Assembly: GCF_000331305.1 (NCBI RefSeq)
Contig: NZ_KB217479.1
Location: 3,046-44,252 of the forward strand
Direction: 5' to 3'
Length of the DNA: 41,207 bases
From: Calothrix sp. PCC 7103
Lineage (GTDB): Bacteria > Cyanobacteriota > Cyanobacteriia > Cyanobacteriales > Nostocaceae
Position numbers and translations under genes: made by a program
The notes under the pieces: generated by a model
Databases searched by the model: none
The model's input: the letters and a program-made list of their open reading frames with translations, nothing else
Told to the model about the DNA's origin: nothing
Part shown: piece by piece, positions 35,168 to 41,207 of the stretch
Numbering within the stretch: the first letter of the stretch is position 1
How the letters are laid out: the number at the start of each line of letters is the position of its first letter

Positions 35168-37177
35168 ATGCAGACAAGCTACTCAAATGATGAGATATAT
35201 CAAGCAATTGTGTGTCTCAAACAGGCAGGTTTATCTAATCAAGATATTTTGACTGAAGCTGAAAATTTATTTGATTTTAGCCAGCAGCTATATGTTTTGA
35301 ATATTCTGCAAGAGTCTGACTTTGGTAGTAAAATTATTCGACCTGTTAAAAGCTATGACCATGACTATTTATTTGAAATGCTTTACCAAGCGGTTGTTAG
35401 CGGTACTTCTGTTCATCAGATACTTGAAGTTTGTGAGTCAGAATTAAGCTTAGAAGATTTGGCTTTTTCTAAACTAGCCTTGGAATACATTTTAACTAAT
35501 AGATACATTAGCAAGCACGAGCGTAATGCTTTTATACTTGACCTGTATAAGCTTTATCAAGAAGTTAAATCTCACAAAGAGTTAATCAAGGTAGCCGATT
35601 CAACTAAAAATATTTATTTAAAACAGTTGGTATATAAAACGGTAGAGTTAGTTGCTACTCGAACAGGTGAAACTCTATCGTTATCACAAAAAAATCTAAA
35701 TAGCAATTCTTTAACAACAGGAGATAATAAAGACATCGCGCTTATTCAAGAAAACTTTGAAAACAAAGTTGGTGATGTATTAGTTGGCGCCTTAAATGAT
35801 TTTGGTATTGCCTGTAATTATATTGATACCAAGACTGGCCCGACCTTTAAACGAGTAAAAATTAAGTTAGGAAAGGGAGTTAGTTTTAAAAAAGTCCAGG
35901 GTTTAGGTAATGACTTGGTGCAGCAGCTTGGTGAAGAACTAGGTTTAGAAAACCCGCCTATGATATCTGTTGTGCCAGGGGCAGTTGTATTTGATATTCC
36001 CAGACTTGACAGGCAGGTAGCTTGTTTTGCTGACTATGTAGACTTAACAAGTGAGATTAATATTAGCCGGATAGTTATTCCTGGTGGGGTGGATGTTAAT
36101 GGTAAGTATATTGAAATCTCTTTGTGTGACTCTAATGTTTACCACAGTTTAGGCGGAGGTATGACCGGTGGCGGTAAGAGTCAGTACGAAAAGGCAATGG
36201 TTTTATATCTAGCATTACGCTATCCCCCAAGTTTGGTCAAACTAGCCCTCAGCGATGTAAAGCTAGTTTCGCTTACTTGCTTTAATGGACTTCCTCACTT
36301 AGTGGCGCCTGTTGCCGAAGATGCTCTTAGCACGCTACAAATTTTCAATTACCTCGTGGCAGAACAAGAACTTCGCTACCAAGAGTTTAAACGGGTGGGA
36401 GTTGAAAACATCAACGAATACAACCAGTTATTTTCTAATTGTCCTATACCTCGAATCGTTTCTGTCACTGACGAATGTTTTGACTTGCTCTCAGATACTA
36501 CTTACAAAGACCCTATGGAAATGGCATTAATGAAACTGCTGGCAAAAGCGGGTGCAGCGGGAATTAATATTTTCCTTTTTACCCAGCGTCCCGATAAGGA
36601 TGTAATCAAACCGCTGATTCGGTCAAACTGTTCAGGTAAGATTGCTTTTATGGTGTCCCGCCCTGAAGATAGCGGCATTATTTTAGGTAATCCTGATGAT
36701 GACCGTGCAGCTAGCTTGTTAGGAGGTGGAGACATGCTTTACAAATCTCCCAAAGGGGTTATGCGTCTTCAGGGGTTGTATTTAGGCGCCAAAGCTGACT
36801 TCCAGGCATTACTTGATACTTGTATGACTGTCCACACTAATATGCCTTGTTGGAATTCTGGGTTAGATTTTTCTAGTTTTGGTGTTTCAATAAACAGTAA
36901 TAGCGGCGCCAGTAATGGGCAAATACGTAGTCGGTTAAATAAAGCTATTACTCAATCGTTGATTAGTCATACTGAAGCAGATTCTTTGAATGTTTATCTT
37001 GATGATTTTACGAAATCTCAAATTATTTCTCTACATAGTAGAGGTTACGAGTTGCATCAAATTATTCAAGAAATATTTAAGTTATCGCGCGCAGATGGGA
37101 GAAAATATAAACGAGTGCGTGATATTGTATACAACTTTATCGTAAGTGTAGAGGCAGAGGATAACGATGATAATTAA
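35168..37177 (+). CDS. FtsK/SpoIIIE-like DNA translocase without membrane domain
   Basis: 669 residues. Residues 1-185 are helical and soluble. An alpha-domain follows (FENKVGDVLVGALNDFGIAC, then VKIKLGKGVSFKKVQGLGND, VVPGAVVFDIP). The RecA-like motor has Walker A GMTGGGKSQ (331-339), Walker B RIVSVTDEC (429-437) and the family block GINIFLFTQRPDKDVI, then SRPEDSGIILGNPDDDRAAS and LLGGGDMLYKSPKGVMRLQG. The C-terminal 60 residues (TKSQIISLHSRGYELHQIIQ, RKYKRVRDIVYNF) resemble a winged-helix DNA-recognition tail. It lacks the four N-terminal membrane helices of FtsK; small membrane proteins encoded upstream could supply the channel. Streptomyces TraB moves double-stranded plasmid DNA with this kind of motor (established). 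Confidence 0.88.
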   Translation: MQTSYSNDEIYQAIVCLKQAGLSNQDILTEAENLFDFSQQLYVLNILQESDFGSKIIRPVKSYDHDYLFEMLYQAVVSGTSVHQILEVCESELSLEDLAFSKLALEYILTNRYISKHERNAFILDLYKLYQEVKSHKELIKVADSTKNIYLKQLVYKTVELVATRTGETLSLSQKNLNSNSLTTGDNKDIALIQENFENKVGDVLVGALNDFGIACNYIDTKTGPTFKRVKIKLGKGVSFKKVQGLGNDLVQQLGEELGLENPPMISVVPGAVVFDIPRLDRQVACFADYVDLTSEINISRIVIPGGVDVNGKYIEISLCDSNVYHSLGGGMTGGGKSQYEKAMVLYLALRYPPSLVKLALSDVKLVSLTCFNGLPHLVAPVAEDALSTLQIFNYLVAEQELRYQEFKRVGVENINEYNQLFSNCPIPRIVSVTDECFDLLSDTTYKDPMEMALMKLLAKAGAAGINIFLFTQRPDKDVIKPLIRSNCSGKIAFMVSRPEDSGIILGNPDDDRAASLLGGGDMLYKSPKGVMRLQGLYLGAKADFQALLDTCMTVHTNMPCWNSGLDFSSFGVSINSNSGASNGQIRSRLNKAITQSLISHTEADSLNVYLDDFTKSQIISLHSRGYELHQIIQEIFKLSRADGRKYKRVRDIVYNFIVSVEAEDNDDN

Positions 37178-37196
37178 TCTACTATCCTTGTTTGAA

Positions 37197-37260
37197 GTGA
37201 TACTCCAGTTGGTGGATTATTGTTTTAGGCAATAAAGTAAGTTTCGATTCTTACTATCAC
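37197..37260 (+). tRNA. tRNA-like cloverleaf, anticodon loop UUUUAGG (degenerate)
   Basis: All four stems can be drawn: GTGATA/TATCAC (acceptor, 6 bp), TCC-AGTTGGT-GGA (D arm with the invariant A and GG), TATTG-TTTTAGG-CAATA (anticodon arm, perfect) and GTAAG-TTTCGATT-CTTAC (T arm with TTCGA). A normal reading gives anticodon UUA, which would pair with UAA. The acceptor is short, the T loop has eight bases and the variable loop only two. It is therefore a degenerate tRNA or tRNA-like element rather than a certain gene. Confidence 0.3.
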
Positions 37261-37442
37261 AATTGGGGATAAAACAGTTGACCGATACTGAAAATTAACT
37301 AGTACAGGATAATTTTACAGTTCTGGAAGATTTAACAGAGTAAGGTGTAGGCTTACTGTTTCTCCTCAAATCCCAATTAAAAAGATGCCGGGGCAAGAGT
37401 AATTGTTGTTCTTGTAAACCTGTATTTAAAGAGGGATAAACC

Positions 37443-38720
37443 ATGTTGAGAAAATTTTGTGGTCAAGTGTTTGAGACTGTTAATGTGGCACTGGGATTTA
37501 TTTCTCTAGCTACAATTGCTATCGGCGCCGTTTCAACTTTTACTGGTTTAGGACTTCGCTTAATTACAAAAGGCGGAGTTGAAATAATTCCAGAAGAACG
37601 CGCAGAAAGCCTAACTACTTTTGGTATGGGTCTATGCTTATACGGTGGAGTTGGATTTGCTGGCGCCGTTGTAGCTGCTGCAAGTGCTGCAAACCTCTTA
37701 GATGCTGTTGATAAGGATGGGGAGGAATCTCGAACTTCTGATAATAATCGTGTGGTATTTAAGCCAAGTTATAGCGTGCAACAAGAGCTAACTGATTCTT
37801 TATATTTGTATCAGGTGATGGGTCTTAATGGTTGTCGTGCGCTTGACGGTAAGTTGATTGTCGGGAGAATAAAAGATGAACTAAACAGAAAAGTTGTTAT
37901 CTACGATGAGTTGGGTTCGTTCGATATTGACTTGCTAATGGAAATATTTAACGCTGATTGTGACCAAGATAAGCTTATAGGTACAGCTTTTTCTTCAACC
38001 CTTTCAAGACCTCGCGATGCAGCTCGTGATTTTATTGATTACCATCGTCCTCAATTACAGTTTAAAGCTGATTTTGGGACTGATATTGAAAAATGTGCAG
38101 GATGTCGTAATTTTCATGGCGCCGATAAAGTCGTCTGCGGCTACCATCCCTATGGCTGGGATTCTAGTTGTATCTGTCCTGATTGGCAGCCTGATAAAAA
38201 CAATCAGCGAGCTTATTTTCCATACGAGCGGGAAGAAATACTACAGCGTTTGAATCAAGACATTGAGCCAAATAGAGCATATTTGAGTAAGAACGATGAT
38301 GGTACTTTAACTTTGTGGGACAATCATACCTTACGTAGATTCCATTTTTCTTGGGCAGGTATTCTTCTTCTTGACTCAAACGATTCAGACAAACTTTTAG
38401 AGTTAGGCGAACATGCCCGCTTACTTTCTTACATCCAATATTTTGGGGTACGCACGGTAGTTGAGTTTGATTACTCTGCTAAAATTGATGACTTTGCAAA
38501 ACAGTTAAAGGATATTGCTACTATTGAGATTGGAGACGAGGGTATTAGCATTCGGACTAATTACTGTCCGCGTTTAAATACTAAGATTACTCGTACTTAC
38601 CGTTTTCGTTTCGATGGTGTTCCGCTGTATCCTTATGAATCAATTGTTCCTGTAGAGTTAAAATATAATTACAATTTAGTTACCTTTATTGGATGGTTGA
38701 AAGCTAAGGTTGGAAAATGA
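37443..38720 (+). CDS. membrane protein with Cys-rich metal-binding-like domain
   Basis: 425 residues, with AGAGGGA about nine bases before the ATG. Two membrane helices (about 15-37 and 60-85, VGFAGAVVAAASAANLLDAV) are followed by a cytosolic or periplasmic domain. This has a Cys cluster at about 218-246 (CAGCRNFHGADKVVCGYHPY ... SSCICPDW), probably a zinc ribbon. The C-terminal third is beta-rich (IDDFAKQLKDIATIEIGDEG). The CxxC-FHG-C-HP-C-DW pattern occurs in cyanobacterial unknown proteins as I recall. It follows the translocase operon on the same strand and shares its high GGCGCC content, so I infer it belongs to the same module. Confidence 0.65.
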   Translation: MLRKFCGQVFETVNVALGFISLATIAIGAVSTFTGLGLRLITKGGVEIIPEERAESLTTFGMGLCLYGGVGFAGAVVAAASAANLLDAVDKDGEESRTSDNNRVVFKPSYSVQQELTDSLYLYQVMGLNGCRALDGKLIVGRIKDELNRKVVIYDELGSFDIDLLMEIFNADCDQDKLIGTAFSSTLSRPRDAARDFIDYHRPQLQFKADFGTDIEKCAGCRNFHGADKVVCGYHPYGWDSSCICPDWQPDKNNQRAYFPYEREEILQRLNQDIEPNRAYLSKNDDGTLTLWDNHTLRRFHFSWAGILLLDSNDSDKLLELGEHARLLSYIQYFGVRTVVEFDYSAKIDDFAKQLKDIATIEIGDEGISIRTNYCPRLNTKITRTYRFRFDGVPLYPYESIVPVELKYNYNLVTFIGWLKAKVGK

Positions 38721-38908
38721 ATCCTTTTTTGACTTGCACGTATCTACCAAAAATACCAAGAGCGGAGTATCAGGAGTAAAGAGTTTTATTAACCTACATA
38801 TTCCTTTGAAACAACCTCAAATAAGAATGCAATTTGGTTTATCTACTTCATAGTAGTGCCAATATTCCTTCTGACTGACCAGTGGTTTCTAAATAGTTCA
38901 TTCAGCAC

Positions 38909-38960
38909 GGGGGAATTTCCCCCACTACTGGGTGAATTATTTACAGTCACCCATCAGTAA
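38909..38960 (+). promoter_or_regulatory. double hairpin in the leader of 38976
   Basis: GGGGGA-ATT-TCCCCC (38909-38923) is followed by TGGGTGA (38929-38935) pairing with TCACCCA (38948-38954). Both lie just before the AGAGGA ribosome site of 38976. They could end transcription from 37443-38720 or control the downstream gene. Confidence 0.45.
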
Positions 38961-38975
38961 TTAAGAGGAACTACC

Positions 38976-39491
38976 ATGTTTAACTTGTTTTATTGTTCTG
39001 CATTTAAAACTTCTGCTTCTGTTCAAGCTATCAACAATATCTTATTTCCGGTTGTTCTGTTTGTAGTTATTTTTTGGCTAATGTGTGAGGTCTTTTTAGC
39101 CGATGTTGCTGTTGAAGACAATTTACTTGTGGTGAATGAAGAATTTACCGATAGTATTATCCACGGTCAAATTGGTAAAGATAGTACTTCCCAAAAAGCT
39201 GGAAATGACCATGTACTCGAACACTTACTTGCCGATATGGCAACAACAGCTGATGAGGATAAAAATAGTACAGAGCTACCGGACATTGATGGTAGGCGCC
39301 AAAACTTGAAAGCGTTGGGCATCCGTAAACTTCGAGATTTTTGCCGAAATCGCGAAATCAAAGGATACGCGGCTGCATATCGCCAACGTGGACTGGATGG
39401 TTTAGTGGAGTTTTTGTTCGCAAAACAAATTTATGCTCATCATGTTGAGCAACAGTTTAAGCATGTAGATACTTTGGCGCGCGGACATTGA
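38976..39491 (+). CDS. membrane-anchored protein with SAP/Rho-N-like domain
   Basis: 171 residues. One membrane helix lies at about 20-40 (NILFPVVLFVVIFWLMCEVF), followed by an acidic linker. A C-terminal domain (LKALGIRKLRDFCRNREIKG, then YRQRGLDGLVEFLFAKQI) looks like a SAP or Rho-N DNA-binding motif (LR..C...I.GY...L..FL). If right, it would tether DNA to the membrane, which fits the neighbouring translocase. ATG start with a good AGAGGA ribosome site. Confidence 0.6.
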   Translation: MFNLFYCSAFKTSASVQAINNILFPVVLFVVIFWLMCEVFLADVAVEDNLLVVNEEFTDSIIHGQIGKDSTSQKAGNDHVLEHLLADMATTADEDKNSTELPDIDGRRQNLKALGIRKLRDFCRNREIKGYAAAYRQRGLDGLVEFLFAKQIYAHHVEQQFKHVDTLARGH

Positions 39492-39584
39492 TGAAAAGCC
39501 CTGGTGCCTTTATTGGGATTAAGCGCTAATAGCAAAGCAAATACCTATTATTAGATAAATATGAATGTTTTTTTGATGCTAAAA

Positions 39585-39616
39585 CACTATGAAAGGAAAA
39601 TTTTCCTTTTATAGTG
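39585..39616. terminator. 32-nt hairpin after 38976-39491
   Basis: CACTATGAAAGGAAAA pairs with TTTTCCTTTTATAGTG with a single mismatch, about 95 bases after the stop. There is no separate T-run, but the stem itself has T4 at its base. Likely terminator or processing hairpin. Confidence 0.45.
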
Positions 39617-39700
39617 CCAGTTAAGCAATAGAAACACAAACAGAATAACTAAAGTTTAGACTAGAGGGAAAAACACATACATATAGCTAGGAGAACAAAT

Positions 39701-39720
39701 ATGAATTTTGCAGGACTTTC
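39701..39720 (+). pseudogene. gene start interrupted by a MITE
   Basis: A TAGGAGAAC ribosome site (39688-39696) precedes ATG 39701. The frame reads MNFAGLS and then, inside the MITE, ALP-stop. The element begins at 39721, so the reading frame was cut after about six codons. The rest of the gene is not recognisable after 39914. Confidence 0.35.
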
Positions 39721-39914
39721 GGCTCTTCCGTAGTTAGCGTGCTAAATATGTTGGAAAATTACCTTATAATCCTTACTATGCCTATCTTACAGCCATTATT
39801 CCATTTATAAAAATAAAATTACTGAAATTTCAACTATAAGAGGCTGTAAGCTTTGAAAATAAAGGATAATTATCGATTTTAATTAAAATTTAGCACGCTA
39901 TATACGAAAGAACC
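39721..39914. mobile_element. 194-bp ISL3-related MITE (copy 2)
   Basis: The ends GGCTCTTCCGTAGTTAGCGT (left) and, inverted, GGTTCTTTCGTATATAGCGT (right) both continue GCTAAAT, like the TIRs of the IS at 22023-23458. The interior and the length match copy 1 at 28673-28866. Non-coding. No target duplication seen. Confidence 0.75.
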
Positions 39915-40053
39915 TAGATTTTACACCAATCACCTTCGTAGCATCTTCAATACTAAGCACACTTAATAATATAAATATTTTCTCACATACAAATCTAAGA
40001 CAGTTCAGTAAATATTCTGGTAAAAAGTAATAATTGATGTATAAATTAAACGT

Positions 40054-40275
40054 TTACGTTGGGATTAGCTTTTTATGAGTCGCCTTTACAGCAGATGCAA
40101 ACTCATCAAAAGAGGCACCATAAAGGTTCAGTAACTTCTCAGTTTGGAGGATATTTAATGTTGGAATTGTTCTTCCCTGTTCCCAGTTGCGAACTGTTGC
40201 ATATGAGACACCTACATATGCAGCTACCTCCTCTGCTCTCAATCCCGCCTTACGCCTTAATTCTTTTAGAGTCAT
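40054..40275 (-). CDS. XRE-family helix-turn-helix regulator
   Basis: 73 residues, almost only an HTH_3 domain: KELRRKAGLRAEEVAAYVGV then SYATVRNWEQGRTIP, with a helical tail (ILQTEKLLNLYGASFDEFAS). It is typical of plasmid or phage Cro/CI-like repressors or antitoxin-type regulators. No toxin gene is adjacent. Its own upstream DNA has repeated GTTAGTAGTAT motifs, so autoregulation is likely. Confidence 0.85.
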   Translation of the reverse strand: MTLKELRRKAGLRAEEVAAYVGVSYATVRNWEQGRTIPTLNILQTEKLLNLYGASFDEFASAVKATHKKLIPT

Positions 40276-40294
40276 ATATATAAACTAATAATAT

Positions 40295-40333
40295 GTTAGT
40301 AGTATTGCATTTGTACGAATGGGTTAGTAGTAT
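40295..40333. promoter_or_regulatory. direct-repeat operator of the XRE gene
   Basis: GTTAGTAGTAT occurs at 40295-40305 and 40323-40333, spaced 28 bp (just under three helical turns). A partial third copy GTTAGTAGT lies at 40390-40398, next to the group II intron end. The repeats lie 20-58 bases upstream of the XRE start, over the expected promoter. Confidence 0.5.
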
Positions 40334-40435
40334 ATAGATATAAAGGCGAATATACCAATGCCACTCGGACTTCGCCCTTATGTTAACCAGTTAGTAGTTG
40401 GGTAGGGCAGGGATATTGCTACCCCTTTCCCCCCT

Positions 40436-40472
40436 AGAAACCGAGCGTGCAAGTTTTCCAAGCACTCGGCTT
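40436..40472 (-). ncRNA. group II intron domain V
   Basis: The minus strand reads AAGCCGAGTGCTTGGAAAAC then TTGCACGCTCGGTTTCT. The stem AGCCGAGTGC/GCACGCTCGGTTT with a GAAA tetraloop fits the catalytic domain V (AGC triad near the base; established). Domain VI follows at about 40397-40434. Confidence 0.75.
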
Positions 40473-40488
40473 GAGCAAGTCATTAAAG

Positions 40489-41207
40489 CTATTTACCAAA
40501 ATGGATTTGTTGATGGCAATATAAATGCACTAATTCAAGGTTTGAATAAGTGTCTGTTCCACCATCTTTCTTTGAGACTTTATGATGTTTGTGGACATCT
40601 TCACCGTTATACAGGCTTTGTCCACAGATAGGGGCATATATGTCCTTGTTTCTGGGCTATCTTCTGGATAGTTTTGGTATGCTCAGAAGCTTTTGCCTTT
40701 TCCCTGTCTTTCCAGTATTCCTTTAAATTTGGGTCATCAGGCGAAAATTTACCTTTAACAAGAACAGGTCTTTTAATTTTGAACCAAGAGAACTTTAAGA
40801 GATGTTTTCCGGTTTGTTTATTACCGAATACATAATTATCTTCTCTCTCTAGATTCAATCTGCCCCAGTATTTTTCCTACGCCAAGAGTTATTCTTTTTG
40901 GGTGTGTGTGGTTTGCGTACTTACATTCCCTTACGAACATCCAATGGTCTAGGTTTTAAATGTTTCACAGGAAACACCAATCCGAAAGTAATTGGCTTCA
41001 CCTCTAATAATTGGATTCAGTGTATCAATAACTGTATTGATATTATGACCCTTGAGATTAATCCATTTTTCTCGGAGCTTTCTCTTAATATTTAACACAG
41101 AGTCTTTGCTTGGTTTTATTAATAATTTCCAACCTGTTTGAGTATTGGAAACACTATATAGTTTTATATGAAAACCAAGAAAGTTGAAGCCTTCGGTTAT
41201 GTGAACA
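40489..41207 (-). pseudogene. ltrA: group II intron reverse transcriptase/maturase (frameshifted)
   Basis: Minus-strand frames give successive pieces of the intron-encoded protein: EGFNFLGFHIKLYS, LNPIIRGEANYFRIGVSCET (maturase X domain), LDHWMFVR, NYVFGNKQTGKHLLKFSW, VKGKFSPDDPNLKEYWKDRE, then CPICGQSLYNGEDVHKHH (HNH endonuclease) and LELVHLYCHQQIHFGK-stop. Joining them needs three frame changes, near 40950, near 40880 (A-run) and near 40640. The copy is therefore dead. It runs off the right edge; the reverse-transcriptase domain is outside the window. Confidence 0.8.

Larger units (their letters stand above)
40397..41207 (-). mobile_element. group II intron, 3' part, decayed (runs off the right edge)
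   Basis: On the minus strand, a reverse-transcriptase/maturase relic is followed by a domain V hairpin and a domain VI-like stem. The intron ends near 40397 with ...CCCTACCCAAC, matching the usual AY 3' end. The 3' exon is the upstream region of the XRE gene. The 5' part lies beyond the window. Confidence 0.75.

Noticed and set aside
40398-40631. 77-codon plus-strand frame at the intron end
   Set aside because: It runs antisense through domains V/VI and the HNH region of the intron-encoded protein; a shadow.
1-41207. HIP1 octamer GCGATCGC
   Set aside because: I looked for it as the usual cyanobacterial signature and did not find a copy; the iterated palindrome here is GGCGCC instead.

Overview
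The window looks like accessory DNA of a filamentous, probably Nostocales-type, cyanobacterium. It is AT-rich (GC under 40% by eye). It carries typical cyanobacterial families: pentapeptide-repeat membrane protein, two-partner-secretion haemagglutinin, RTX beta-propeller, redoxin fused to a cold-shock domain, and CHAT-NACHT-TPR proteins. It also carries many short palindromic and MITE-like elements. The hexamer GGCGCC occurs about seventy times where roughly two are expected, while the usual cyanobacterial HIP1 octamer GCGATCGC was not seen. There is no rRNA and no housekeeping operon. The ParB-like relic, XRE regulator, FtsK-type translocase and density of broken genes point to a large plasmid or integrated element.

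Layout. 0-8 kb is a graveyard with a few live genes. It holds a pentapeptide-repeat membrane protein, a possible toxin-fragment/immunity pair, a recD2 remnant (5' truncated, one in-frame TGA), a C-terminal redoxin/cold-shock fragment and a secreted coiled-coil protein. It also holds a ParB-like gene split by a 90-bp TA-flanked element, with a second copy of its C-terminus. 7.4-11 kb has an orphan small gene behind a perfect operator-like palindrome, a single CRISPR-type repeat, an internally duplicated GNAT-like membrane protein and three unknown genes. 11-14 kb is a large RTX beta-propeller exoprotein on the minus strand, with two strong hairpins after its stop. 14.6-16.2 kb is the 3' part of a haemagglutinin-type gene. 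17.3-17.55 kb holds a 47-residue peptide with a double-glycine leader, overlapped by a 27-residue ORF.

18.2-28.7 kb is a conflict-system island. A truncated PD-(D/E)XK nuclease gene is divergent from two tandem CHAT-NACHT-TPR genes that share a promoter-like block. The first is split by an ISL3-family insertion sequence with a perfect 8-bp target duplication; removing the IS and one duplicate restores the full frame. The second is intact (1362 aa).

29.7-37.2 kb is a tightly packed operon of eleven genes: a DNA-binding-type protein, several small membrane proteins, a protein with an L,D-transpeptidase-like motif, a fused M23 endopeptidase/GH104 lysozyme, and a soluble FtsK-like DNA translocase with a winged-helix-like tail. 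Two more membrane-anchored proteins follow (37.4-39.5 kb). Together they look like a compact machine for moving double-stranded DNA through peptidoglycan. No relaxase or VirB4 is visible. The right end has an XRE repressor with direct-repeat operators, a second 194-bp ISL3-related MITE and a decayed group II intron running off the edge.
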